A stretch of 64,000 bases of DNA from Rodentibacter genomosp. 1 (GTDB lineage: Bacteria > Pseudomonadota > Gammaproteobacteria > Enterobacterales > Pasteurellaceae), in assembly GCF_001999285.1 (NCBI RefSeq), contig NZ_MLHN01000003.1:124001-188000 (forward strand). Reading direction: 5' to 3'. Positions 40,094 through 49,423 of this stretch are shown in pieces (positions within the stretch are counted from its first letter, which is position 1; every line of letters starts with the position of its first letter). The notes beneath the pieces were generated by a model. That model worked only from the letters and a program-made list of their open reading frames with translations. It was not told the origin of the DNA and made no database searches. A program made the position numbers and the translations under genes.

Positions 40094-40148
40094 GCTGATG
40101 CCTTTGTAGTATTCCTATCACCAATCATCAAAACAAATGGAGTTTATT

Positions 40149-41603
40149 ATTCTTACTTATATTAAAAATTTGTTTGGTAAAAAGAAAAAATCATCACAAA
40201 ATTCAAAAAAACAAACCGCCCAAACAAGTGCTCATTCTAGAGGAGTTGAGCAACCAAACGTATTACGCCACAAAAAAAACAGCCAAAAGCATCAATATAA
40301 TAAAAATGTGATTAAAGCTTCGCATTTTGGCATTCATCCTCGTATGTTTAGTCGCAATGCACTTACCGTCGTAGAAAAATTGCAACGACAAGGGTTTGAA
40401 GCCTATATTGTCGGCGGATGTATTCGGGATCTTTTATTGGGTAAACACCCAAAAGATTTCGATGTTGCTACCAATGCCCGACCTGAGCAAATTCAAAAAA
40501 TTTTTCAACGCCAATGTCGCTTAGTCGGTCGTCGTTTTCGCCTAGCACATATTATGTTTGGCCGCGATATTATTGAAGTTGCAACTTTCCGTGCCAATCA
40601 TAATGATGCCCATAGCGAACAGCAAGCAAAACAAAATGATGAGGGGATGCTTTTACGTGATAACGTCTATGGTTCTGTTGAACAAGACGCAGAACGCCGA
40701 GACTTCACCGTAAATGCTCTTTATTATAATCCTCAAGATAATACGCTACGTGACGATTTCAACGGTATTGCTGATCTCAAAGCCGGTAAATTACGTTTAA
40801 TTGGCGATCCTATCACCCGCTATCAAGAAGATCCGGTGCGGATGCTCCGCTCAATTCGATTTATGGCGAAATTAGATATGTTCCTTGAAAAACCAAGCGA
40901 ACAGCCCATTCGTGAATTAGCACATTTACTAAAAAATATTCCGCCGGCACGTTTATTTGATGAAAGTTTAAAATTATTACAAACCGGGCAGGGTGTAAAA
41001 ACTTATCGTTTACTACGTCAATACGGGTTGTTTGAACAGCTATTTCCCGGCCTCACACCTTTTTTCACGGAAAAAGAAGACAGTTTTGCCGAAAGGATGA
41101 TTATTATTGCCCTCACTTCAACAGATGAGCGTATTGCGGATAAATTACGCATTAACCCCGCCTTTTTATTTGCTGCTTTTTTTTGGTATCCATTACGTGA
41201 AAAAGTGGAAATTTTAAAAAATGAGGGGGGATTAAATAATCACGATGCTTATGCTTTAGCAGGTAATGAGATTTTAGACTTATGTTGTCACACGTTAGCG
41301 GCACCACGTCGTCATACCGCAGTGATTCGTGACATTTGGTTCTTGCAATTACAATTGCTCAAACGCACCGGTTCAACACCTGTACGCCTTCTGGAACATC
41401 CCAAATTTCGTGCAGCCTTTGACTTATTAATGATGCGTGCTGAAATTGAAGGTGGTGAGATCGTTGAACTCGCTAAATGGTGGCATGAATATCAATTCAG
41501 CAATAGCGAACAACGTCATCAACTTGTCCAAGAGCAGCAACGTTTACATCCAAAACCGAAGAAAAAATACTTCCGCCCCCGTAAACGTCGTAACCCAAAA
41601 TAA
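40149..41603 (+). CDS. pcnB: Poly(A) polymerase I
   Basis: Adds 3' poly(A) tails that promote RNA decay. Nucleotidyltransferase motifs are VGGCIRDLLLGKHPKDFDVATNA (starting near residue 75) and RRFRLAHIMFG, then RRDFTVNALYY and DPVRMLRSIRF. A basic C-terminal tail (KPKKKYFRPRKRR) follows. An ATG at 40137 opens the frame, but it has no ribosome-binding site and itself contains GGAG (40139-40142). That GGAG is ideally spaced before the ATT at 40149, whose product (M)LTYIKNLF aligns with the E. coli PcnB N-terminus MFTRVANF, known to start at AUU. The AUU start gives 484 aa, the ATG 488. Confidence 0.93.
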   Translation: MLTYIKNLFGKKKKSSQNSKKQTAQTSAHSRGVEQPNVLRHKKNSQKHQYNKNVIKASHFGIHPRMFSRNALTVVEKLQRQGFEAYIVGGCIRDLLLGKHPKDFDVATNARPEQIQKIFQRQCRLVGRRFRLAHIMFGRDIIEVATFRANHNDAHSEQQAKQNDEGMLLRDNVYGSVEQDAERRDFTVNALYYNPQDNTLRDDFNGIADLKAGKLRLIGDPITRYQEDPVRMLRSIRFMAKLDMFLEKPSEQPIRELAHLLKNIPPARLFDESLKLLQTGQGVKTYRLLRQYGLFEQLFPGLTPFFTEKEDSFAERMIIIALTSTDERIADKLRINPAFLFAAFFWYPLREKVEILKNEGGLNNHDAYALAGNEILDLCCHTLAAPRRHTAVIRDIWFLQLQLLKRTGSTPVRLLEHPKFRAAFDLLMMRAEIEGGEIVELAKWWHEYQFSNSEQRHQLVQEQQRLHPKPKKKYFRPRKRRNPK

Positions 41604-41628
41604 GTATAAGAAAATTGGAATAACAACG

Positions 41629-42105
41629 ATGATCACTGCTTATATCGCCCTTGGTAGCAATTTAAACACCCCCGTTGAGCAGCTCAATAGTGCATTAAAC
41701 GGGATTGAAAACCTACCGAAAACCCAACTTCTTGCGGTAAGTTCATTTTATCAAAGCAAACCGCTCGGTCCACAAGATCAGCCGGATTATGTCAATGCAG
41801 TAGCAAAAATTACAACCGCACTTCCCCCATTATCATTGTTAGATGAATTACAACGTATCGAAAATGAACAAGGGCGGGTACGTTTACGTCGTTGGGGTGA
41901 ACGAACATTGGATTTAGATATTCTGCTCTACGGCAATGAAATCATTCAAAATGAGCGCTTAACCGTCCCCCATTATGATATGCACAATCGGGAGTTTGTG
42001 GTTGTGCCTTTAGTAGAAATTGCACCTGATCTTATTTTTCCTGATGGGAAAAAACTTACTGAATTAGCGTTAAATTTTATCCACCATTCAATGAAAATAA
42101 TCTAA
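41629..42105 (+). CDS. folK: 6-hydroxymethyl-dihydropterin pyrophosphokinase
   Basis: Transfers pyrophosphate from ATP to 6-hydroxymethyl-dihydropterin in folate synthesis. The 158 aa start MITAYIALGSNL. The signature RWGERTLDLDILLYG is at about 92-106, and the substrate loop SKPLGPQDQPDYVNAV precedes it. The start at 41629 is set by homology (TTGGAA upstream); the longer open frame overlaps pcnB. The pcnB-folK gap is 25 bp, as in E. coli. Confidence 0.97.
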   Translation: MITAYIALGSNLNTPVEQLNSALNGIENLPKTQLLAVSSFYQSKPLGPQDQPDYVNAVAKITTALPPLSLLDELQRIENEQGRVRLRRWGERTLDLDILLYGNEIIQNERLTVPHYDMHNREFVVVPLVEIAPDLIFPDGKKLTELALNFIHHSMKII

Positions 42106-42108
42106 AAA

Positions 42109-42146
42109 GTAACCGCACTTTAATTGCTAAAGTGCGGTTGTTTTTA
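42109..42146. terminator. Inverted uptake-signal pair after folK
   Basis: AACCGCACTTTA and its mirror AAAGTGCGGTT with a short loop, then GTTTTTA. It serves folK and, on the other strand, the small coiled-coil gene. Confidence 0.85.
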
Positions 42147-42169
42147 TTGGTGATGTTTATTCTATGACT

Positions 42170-42511
42170 TTATTTTGATTTCTTTAGCAAATTTTCGTGA
42201 GATTTCTTTTGCTCTTTCATTTTTCCACTGATTTCACGGCGTTGAGTAGAAAGCTCCGCACTACGAATTGTATAATCATCAACACGTGCTTCATAATCAT
42301 CACGCATATTCTCAATAATGGCACGAACATCTTCAATATCCATATCATCACGAATATATTGATTCAAATTATCAAGTAATAATACGCGTTTTTGGTTATC
42401 GCGAATTTTACGGCTAATGTCTTCAATATCACGCTTTAATTTATTTTTTAAACGATACATACGCACATATTCTAATACTTCTTGAAAGGATTGTTTGTTC
42501 ACTGTTTCCAT
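42170..42511 (-). CDS. Small coiled-coil protein, unknown function
   Basis: 113 aa, not recognised. Almost entirely charged helix with heptad character ([40 protein letters not shown]), no membrane segment and no cysteine; cytoplasmic and probably oligomeric. AGAGAG lies 7 nt before the ATG, and composition is like that of its neighbours, supporting a real gene. Divergent from serC, convergent with folK. Confidence 0.75.
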   Translation of the reverse strand: METVNKQSFQEVLEYVRMYRLKNKLKRDIEDISRKIRDNQKRVLLLDNLNQYIRDDMDIEDVRAIIENMRDDYEARVDDYTIRSAELSTQRREISGKMKEQKKSHENLLKKSK

Positions 42512-42700
42512 AATTGCTCTCTCTATTTAGACAAAATAACTGACCGTAATTTAGCTTTTTTTTCCCCTGTCGTCAAAACCTTAAATTTAAATTTTGTGGC
42601 TTATATCAAAAAAATCTCGGTTTTTTCTAAAAACCATTGATTATCCGCTTTTCTAGTGATAAAACGTGGTCTATTATTTTTCAAAAAACAAGGAAACACA

Positions 42701-43786
42701 ATGTCTCAAGTCTTCAATTTTAGTGCCGGTCCGGCTATGATTTTTCCTGAAGTATTGCACAAAGCACAAGCGGAACTCACCAACTGGTTAGGACAAGGCG
42801 TGTCCGTGATGGAAGTGAGCCACCGTGGCAAATATTTTATGTCACTCATCGCAGAAGCAGAAAAAGATCTACGCGAAATCTATAACATTCCGGACAACTA
42901 TCGTGTGTTATTTTTACAAGGTGGTGCACGTGGTCAATTTGCTGCATTGCCAATGAACCTTATCGGCCAAAAAGGAAAAGCACTTTATTTAAATAGCGGA
43001 CATTGGTCTGCAACTGCGGCAAAAGAAGCTCGCAATTTTGCAGAAATTGATGAAATTACGATTGTTGAAAATGGCAATAATACCCGTATAACCCGATTAG
43101 ATTTCAGTGATATTGCCGATCAGTATGGTTACGTCCACTATTGCCCTAATGAAACTATTAGCGGCGTAGAAATTTTTGACGTACCAAAGGTTGGAAATGC
43201 CGTACTTGTCGCGGATATGTCCTCTAATATTCTTTCTCGTGAAATTGATATTAGCAAATTCGGTGTAATTTATGCCGGTGCGCAAAAAAATCTCGGCCCA
43301 GCCGGGATTACATTGGTGATTGTTCGTGAAGATTTGATTGGCAATGCGCGTAAAGAAACGCCTTCCATTTGGAACTATGCAATACAACGAGATGCGGATT
43401 CAATGATCAATACCCCACCAACTTTTGCTTGGTATTTATGCTCTTTAGTATTTAAACATATTAAAGCACTCGGTGGCTTGAAAATGATTGCTAAACGAAA
43501 TGAACTAAAGGCGAAAACCCTTTATGATTATATTGATTCCAGCAAACTCTACCGAAATGTTGTGGCAAAAGAAAATCGCTCCACAATGAATGTCACCTTC
43601 GTTACCGGCAACCCGGAATTAGATGCAAAATTCGTCTCAGAATCAACGGCAGCCGGCTTACAAGCGTTAAAAGGTCATAAAGTTCTGGGTGGTATGCGTG
43701 CCTCCATTTATAATGCAATGCCTTTAGAAGGTGTGGAAGCGTTAATTGAATTTATGAAAAAATTTGAAGCGGAGAATCTCTCCTAA
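42701..43786 (+). CDS. serC: Phosphoserine aminotransferase
   Basis: PLP enzyme of serine (and pyridoxine) synthesis, 361 aa. Begins MSQVFNFSAGPAMIFPEVL. The PLP lysine lies in IYAGAQKNLGPAG (about 190-202), and NMT-type substrate residues near the C-terminus are present (RASIYNAMPLEGVEAL). AAGGAA precedes the ATG at 42701; an upstream in-frame ATG 15 codons earlier is not supported. Followed by hisC after 84 bp. Confidence 0.97.
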   Translation: MSQVFNFSAGPAMIFPEVLHKAQAELTNWLGQGVSVMEVSHRGKYFMSLIAEAEKDLREIYNIPDNYRVLFLQGGARGQFAALPMNLIGQKGKALYLNSGHWSATAAKEARNFAEIDEITIVENGNNTRITRLDFSDIADQYGYVHYCPNETISGVEIFDVPKVGNAVLVADMSSNILSREIDISKFGVIYAGAQKNLGPAGITLVIVREDLIGNARKETPSIWNYAIQRDADSMINTPPTFAWYLCSLVFKHIKALGGLKMIAKRNELKAKTLYDYIDSSKLYRNVVAKENRSTMNVTFVTGNPELDAKFVSESTAAGLQALKGHKVLGGMRASIYNAMPLEGVEALIEFMKKFEAENLS

Positions 43787-43870
43787 GCGTAACAAAGGCA
43801 TAATAGTAAATTCAACGCTCAATGTTGTGGGCGTGATAAAACGCCCTTCTATCTTAATAAATGTAAAACT

Positions 43871-44980
43871 ATGCAATATATTAATATCGCCAATCAAGGC
43901 GTAAAATCGCTTTCCCCTTATCAGGCGGGTAAACCGATCGAAGAACTTGAACGTGAACTCGGTATTTCTAATATCGTTAAACTTGCCTCTAATGAAAACC
44001 CATTCGGTTTTCCCGAGAGTGCAAAACAAGCCATTATCAACCAATTGGATCAGCTCACCCGTTACCCTGATGCAAATGGCTTTGAGCTAAAGCAAACCAT
44101 CGCCAAAAAATTTGGTGTTCAGCCGAATCAAATTACCTTAGGCAACGGTTCAAATGATTTACTTGAACTCTTCGCCCATACTTTTGCCGGTGAAGAGGAC
44201 GAAATCATTTATTCACAATATGCTTTTATCGTTTACCCCCTTGTGACAAAGGCGATTAATGCCACGGCAAAAGAAATTCCGGCAAAGGATTGGGGACACA
44301 ATTTAGCGGGATTTTTGACCGCACTTTCCAATAAAACCAAATTAATTTTTATTGCGAATCCGAACAATCCGACGGGGAATTTTCTCACAGAACAGGAAAT
44401 TGATGCGTTTTTAGAAAAAGTACCGGAAAACGTACTGCTCATATTAGACGAAGCCTATACGGAATTTACCCTGCCCGAAGAACGGATCGATTCTTTCGGT
44501 TTATTGAAAAAATACCCTAATCTCATAATTTCCCGTTCACTCTCGAAAGCCTATGGATTAGCCGGCTTACGGATTGGCTATGCGGTGTCTAATCCTGAAA
44601 TTGCCGATTTATTAAACCGTGTTCGTCAGCCATTTAACTGCAATAGTTTAGCGCTTGCCTCAGCGATTGCCGTGATGAATGACGACGCTTTCATTGAAAA
44701 AGTGGCAACAAATAACCGTGCTGAAATGGCTCGTTATGAACATTTCTGCCAACAATACGGCTTGGATTATATTCCCTCAAAAGGCAATTTCATTACAATC
44801 GACTTCAAAAAGCCTGCTATGCCAATTTATGAGGCGTTATTGCGAGAAGGCGTGATTGTCCGCCCCATTGCTGGCTACGGAATGCCGAATCATTTACGCA
44901 TTAGTATTGGATTACCTCACGAAAACGACAAATTTTTTACCGCACTAATTAACGTGCTCAATTTAACTCAAGCTAACTAG
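43871..44980 (+). CDS. hisC: Histidinol-phosphate aminotransferase (HisC2 type)
   Basis: PLP-dependent aminotransferase of histidine synthesis, 369 aa. Motifs include ASNENPFGFP, LGNGSNDLLELF, NPNNPTGNF, and the PLP lysine in SRSLSKAYGLAGLRIGY. Not in a his operon: it sits between serC and tpx, as the second hisC of H. influenzae does next to serC, so it may act on other substrates such as aromatic amino acids (inference). No strong Shine-Dalgarno before the ATG. Confidence 0.94.
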   Translation: MQYINIANQGVKSLSPYQAGKPIEELERELGISNIVKLASNENPFGFPESAKQAIINQLDQLTRYPDANGFELKQTIAKKFGVQPNQITLGNGSNDLLELFAHTFAGEEDEIIYSQYAFIVYPLVTKAINATAKEIPAKDWGHNLAGFLTALSNKTKLIFIANPNNPTGNFLTEQEIDAFLEKVPENVLLILDEAYTEFTLPEERIDSFGLLKKYPNLIISRSLSKAYGLAGLRIGYAVSNPEIADLLNRVRQPFNCNSLALASAIAVMNDDAFIEKVATNNRAEMARYEHFCQQYGLDYIPSKGNFITIDFKKPAMPIYEALLREGVIVRPIAGYGMPNHLRISIGLPHENDKFFTALINVLNLTQAN

Positions 44981-44989
44981 GAGCTTTTT

Positions 44990-45487
44990 ATGACAGTAGT
45001 AACAATGATGGGAAATCCCATTGAAATTAAAGGTTATTTTCCACAAAAAGGTGAAAAAGTTGATAACCTTATCTTAACCAATAAAGATCTGGCGGATGTC
45101 ACCTTAGAAAGTTTTGCTGGAAAACGCAAAGTATTAAATATTTTCCCAAGTATTGATACCGGTATTTGTGCGACATCAGTACGTATATTCAACCAACGTG
45201 CGGCAAATTTGGAAAATACCGTCGTATTATGTATTTCAGCGGATCTCCCTTTTGCTCAAGCCCGTTTTTGTGGTGCAGAGGGCATTGAAAATGTGCAAAC
45301 ACTTTCCACTTTCCGCCATAAAGATGTTCATGAGAGCTTAGGTGTAGCTATTGCAACCGGCCCGATTGCCGGTTTAACTGCCCGCTCTGTGATCGTGTTA
45401 GATGAAAACAACAATGTGTTACACAGCGAATTGGTGTCTGAAATTAAAAGCGAACCGAATTATGATGCCGCAGTAGCAGTATTATAA
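44990..45487 (+). CDS. tpx: Thiol peroxidase (atypical 2-Cys peroxiredoxin)
   Basis: Reduces peroxides using thioredoxin. The 165 aa carry peroxidatic Cys60 in DTGICATSV and resolving Cys94 in [12 protein letters not shown], at the positions expected for Tpx. AGGAG lies 7 nt before the ATG and 9 nt after hisC. Confidence 0.97.
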   Translation: MTVVTMMGNPIEIKGYFPQKGEKVDNLILTNKDLADVTLESFAGKRKVLNIFPSIDTGICATSVRIFNQRAANLENTVVLCISADLPFAQARFCGAEGIENVQTLSTFRHKDVHESLGVAIATGPIAGLTARSVIVLDENNNVLHSELVSEIKSEPNYDAAVAVL

Positions 45488-45512
45488 AAAACGATTGTAG
45501 TATATAGAAAAC

Positions 45513-45545
45513 AAAAAGTGCGGTTAAAATTGACCGCACTTTTTA
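45513..45545. terminator. Inverted uptake-signal pair between tpx and serS
   Basis: Same hairpin sequence as after dksA, placed between convergent genes with A- and U-runs on both sides. Confidence 0.9.
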
Positions 45546-45562
45546 CTCGCCGAATATCGGTA

Positions 45563-46861
<1,299 letters not shown>

Positions 46862-46950
46862 TTAGTTTTTCATTGAAATAAAATGCCCTTATTCTAGCGT
46901 GGATTCACTAAATAAACCAGTTAAAACCCAATGGAGAATAAGGATTTTAT

Positions 46951-46985
46951 TTTGTGATCCGGTTCAAATTTTTGTGATTCGGTTC
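46951..46985. repeat. Two 15-bp direct repeats, 20-bp period, upstream of the YdcH-like gene
   Basis: TTTGTGATCCGGTTC (46951-46965) and TTTGTGATTCGGTTC (46971-46985) differ at one base and start 20 bp apart, about two helical turns. They lie in the serS/YdcH-like divergent region and may be tandem binding sites for a regulator. Confidence 0.6.
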
Positions 46986-47048
46986 TATTAATTTTTTATA
47001 AATAGGTTAAAGTAGAAACAGTTTTTAACCATTCACAGGAGCTTACCT

Positions 47049-47267
47049 ATGTTTCCCGAATTTAGAGAATTAATCACCAAACTTAAGAATCATGATGCTT
47101 ATTTTGATCGTTTATTTAAAAAACATAATGAATTAGATCATGATATTAAAAATAAAGAGGAAAATATTACGCTCGCAACTCATACGGAAATTGAGATCTT
47201 GAAGAAAGAAAAATTACGGATTAAAGATGAGCTTTATACTTATTTGAAGAAGAAAGCGGAGGAATAA
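47049..47267 (+). CDS. YdcH-like (DUF465) small protein
   Basis: 72 aa helical protein matching the short DUF465/YdcH family: FPEFRELITKLKNHDAYFDRLFKKHNELDHDI then a Lys-rich helix (LKKEKLRIKDELYTYLK). Cytoplasmic and probably a coiled-coil dimer; function not established. AGGAG lies 8 nt before the ATG. Convergent with rpsO. Confidence 0.88.
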   Translation: MFPEFRELITKLKNHDAYFDRLFKKHNELDHDIKNKEENITLATHTEIEILKKEKLRIKDELYTYLKKKAEE

Positions 47268-47318
47268 AAAGTAGGTTCAACCAAATCGCTCGAACTTTTC
47301 TAAGCATATTACTACACA

Positions 47319-47344
47319 CAAAAAAGCCCTCAAAATTGAGGGCT
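47319..47344 (-). terminator. Terminator after rpsO
   Basis: On the minus strand a 9-bp stem (AGCCCTCAA and complement) is followed by U6, 26 bp after the rpsO stop. Confidence 0.85.
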
Positions 47345-47369
47345 AAATTGTTTAATATTGGAATAAAAA

Positions 47370-47639
47370 TTAGCGACGTAAACCTAAACGTGCGATAGTG
47401 CTTTGATATAAAGCAAGATCCGTACGTTTTAAGTAGTCTAAAAGTTTACGACGACGAGAAACCATACGTAATAAACCACGACGACCATGGTGGTCTTTTT
47501 TATGCTCAGCAAAGTGTGCTTGCAAGTGGTTGATTTGTGCAGTTAATAATGCGATTTGAACTTCAGAAGAACCGGTATCTTTCGCATCGCGACCAAATTC
47601 AGCAACGATTGCCGCTTTTTTTTCAGTACTTAGAGACAT
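47370..47639 (-). CDS. rpsO: 30S ribosomal protein S15
   Basis: 89 aa, the standard length, binding the central domain of 16S rRNA. Typical sequence: [49 protein letters not shown]. Preceded by AGGAGT. The roughly 60-bp leader (47640-47700) has dyad character compatible with S15 autoregulation, but no structure was proven. Confidence 0.99.
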   Translation of the reverse strand: MSLSTEKKAAIVAEFGRDAKDTGSSEVQIALLTAQINHLQAHFAEHKKDHHGRRGLLRMVSRRRKLLDYLKRTDLALYQSTIARLGLRR

Positions 47640-47772
47640 TTTTTACTCCTAAAAGGTAGTGTTGTTGATACATCATTCGCCGATCTCTAACTCAGCGATG
47701 ACAAGGAGTGGGCATTCTATCTATTGTGTATAACAAAAGCAAGTCATTCCTATCATATCCAAAATCCTAGGC

Positions 47773-47824
47773 TTGATTTAATCTTATTTCGTACTAAAAT
47801 AGCAAAAAAAAACCGAACGAAATA
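47773..47824 (+). promoter_or_regulatory. marR promoter and operator
   Basis: Promoter TTGATT (47773-47778), 16 bp, TAAAAT (47795-47800). Overlapping it is an inverted repeat: AATCTTATTTCGTAC (47780-47794) and, on the other strand, AGTCCTATTTCGTTC ending near 47815. The same promoter and half-sites recur at 49308-49359, so the adjacent MarR protein is the likely ligand. Confidence 0.75.
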
Positions 47825-47833
47825 GGACTAATT

Positions 47834-48268
47834 ATGCCAACACAATTCGATAAACTTTCAGATCTTTCCGCAAAGCTATCCTCTCTCTATGCAAATTGGT
47901 CTAAACAGAAAGGAATCACCTTGAACGAACTCCATTTTCTCTATCATATTGGACGCAATGGAACATCATCGCCTACTGCCATAGGGGAACGGTGGAGTTT
48001 ACCAAAACAAACTGTCACATCAATCTGTAAACAACTTGATAACAAAGGCTACTTACAATTTATCACAGATGAAAAAGATAAACGTAGTAAGCAGATTGGA
48101 TTGACTGAAGAAGGCAAAATGTTTATTGAGCCAATCATTGCAGAAATAACTCAAATTGAATGGCAGACAGAACAACAATATTCTTCTGAAAAATTGACCG
48201 CACTTTTAACCGAAGTGGAACGATTACTTGATATCTTTTCACAACAACTTAACCAAAAACGAGGATAG
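47834..48268 (+). CDS. MarR-family transcriptional regulator
   Basis: 144 aa winged-helix regulator. The recognition helix region is SPTAIGERWSLPKQTVTSICKQLDNKGYL and the wing is ITDEKDKRSKQIGLTEEGK, with terminal dimerisation helices. It starts an operon with two acetyltransferases (next start 4 nt after its stop). It probably represses its own promoter and the 49308-49359 promoter through shared operators. Confidence 0.93.
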   Translation: MPTQFDKLSDLSAKLSSLYANWSKQKGITLNELHFLYHIGRNGTSSPTAIGERWSLPKQTVTSICKQLDNKGYLQFITDEKDKRSKQIGLTEEGKMFIEPIIAEITQIEWQTEQQYSSEKLTALLTEVERLLDIFSQQLNQKRG

Positions 48269-48272
48269 GAAA

Positions 48273-48731
48273 ATGAACATTCTCATTAGAAAAGCTAAAC
48301 GACAAGATTGTGAAAAAATATGGCATTTAATGAAAGAACTCGCTATTTTTGAACACTATATTGATAACTTTGCCATTACCCCTAAAATTGTCGAAGAATG
48401 TGGTTTTAATAAAAACCCACCAGATTTTTATTGTCTGGTCGCCACTGATAAAGAAAATATTGTAGGCATTGCCGTTTATTATTTTCTGCCTTATACCGCT
48501 CAAAATCGCCCTGCTATTTACCTCAAAGAACTCTATATTGATGAACATTATCGAGGACGGAAAATCGGTGAAAAATTAATGCAAGCCTTAAAAGCTGAAG
48601 CTCAAAATTACGGTTGTCAGCAAATAAAATGGACAGTTGCTTCTTGGAACGAAAGCGGAAAACATTTTTACAAAAAGCTTGGAGCACAACAAAATAACGA
48701 ATGGGTAAACTACGAATGGAAAATCAATTAA
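48273..48731 (+). CDS. GNAT-family N-acetyltransferase (spermidine-acetyltransferase-like)
   Basis: 152 aa GNAT fold. The acetyl-CoA loop is LYIDEHYRGRKIGEKLM, followed by QIKWTVASWNESGKHFYKKLGA, a pattern common in diamine N-acetyltransferases. The start at 48273 has AGGATAGGAA just upstream; a longer frame overlapping marR was rejected. Substrate unknown. Overlaps the next gene by 16 nt. Confidence 0.9.
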   Translation: MNILIRKAKRQDCEKIWHLMKELAIFEHYIDNFAITPKIVEECGFNKNPPDFYCLVATDKENIVGIAVYYFLPYTAQNRPAIYLKELYIDEHYRGRKIGEKLMQALKAEAQNYGCQQIKWTVASWNESGKHFYKKLGAQQNNEWVNYEWKIN

Positions 48732-49240
48732 ATATCAAAAAACTCACTTTAAACGATGTTAATGCGCTACAAACTTTAAGTAAACAAACGTTCTTTGAAA
48801 CCTTTGTCGGCACTTGTAGTGATGAGGATATGCAAAACTATCTGCAAGAAAGTTTTAGTCTCACACAACTCGAAAGTGAATTAGAAAACAAAGAAATGCT
48901 CTTTTATGTGGCAGAATCCGAAGGTGAAATACTCGGCTACCTAAAAGTGAATTTAGGCGCCGCACAAACAGAAAAACAATCACCAAGTGCGGTTGAAATT
49001 CAGCGTATTTATGTATTGAATCAATATCATAGCAAAAGCGTGGGACAAGCCCTATTTCAACAAGCTTTAGATATTGCTCAAAAATACCAAGCAGACTATA
49101 TCTGGCTTGGCGTATGGGAACATAATCATAAAGCTCAAAATTTCTATCGAAAAAATGGCTTTGTAGAATTTGACAAGCACACCTTTATGATGGGAAATGA
49201 TGCTCAAACGGATATTATGATGAAAAAAATCTTAAAATAA
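48716..49240 (+). CDS. GNAT-family N-acetyltransferase
   Basis: 174 aa GNAT protein. The acetyl-CoA loop is IYVLNQYHSKSVGQALFQQAL, then LGVWEHNHKAQNFYRKNGF. The N-terminus NIKKLTLNDVNALQTLSKQTFFETF is typical of the PaiA-like subgroup. The start at 48716 is preferred over an ATG five codons earlier. Last gene of the marR operon; one uptake signal lies inside (about 48986). Substrate unknown. Confidence 0.88.
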   Translation: MENQLNIKKLTLNDVNALQTLSKQTFFETFVGTCSDEDMQNYLQESFSLTQLESELENKEMLFYVAESEGEILGYLKVNLGAAQTEKQSPSAVEIQRIYVLNQYHSKSVGQALFQQALDIAQKYQADYIWLGVWEHNHKAQNFYRKNGFVEFDKHTFMMGNDAQTDIMMKKILK

Positions 49241-49241
49241 T

Positions 49242-49265
49242 AAAAGTGGGGTATCCCACTTTTTT
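49242..49265 (+). terminator. Terminator after the marR operon
   Basis: AAAAGTGGG and its complement form a 9-bp stem with a 4-nt loop, then a U-run, directly after the second acetyltransferase. Confidence 0.85.
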
Positions 49266-49307
49266 CTTTTCTCAAAATACTATTTTACATTTTTTTACAT
49301 TCCCCTA

Positions 49308-49359
49308 TTGATTTAATCCTATATAGTACTAAAATTATAATAAAGTACGATATAGGATT
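49308..49359 (+). promoter_or_regulatory. Membrane-protein promoter with MarR-type operator
   Basis: TTGATT (49308-49313), 16 bp, TAAAAT (49330-49335): nearly identical over about 28 bp to the marR promoter. An inverted repeat has arms AATCCTATATAGTAC (49315-49329) and, reversed, AATCCTATATCGTAC (49345-49359), 14 of 15 identical, with a 15-bp spacer. The likely ligand is the MarR protein at 47834. Confidence 0.75.
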
Positions 49360-49423
49360 ATTTTCTTATTTCTACTATTAGCTCCCTTAATTCAATCAAA
49401 TAAAAATTTTATTCGAGGCTCCT

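Noticed and set aside
42656-42700. Extended start of serC
   Set aside because: Upstream codons lack a ribosome-binding site; AAGGAA lies just before the ATG at 42701, which matches the family N-terminus.
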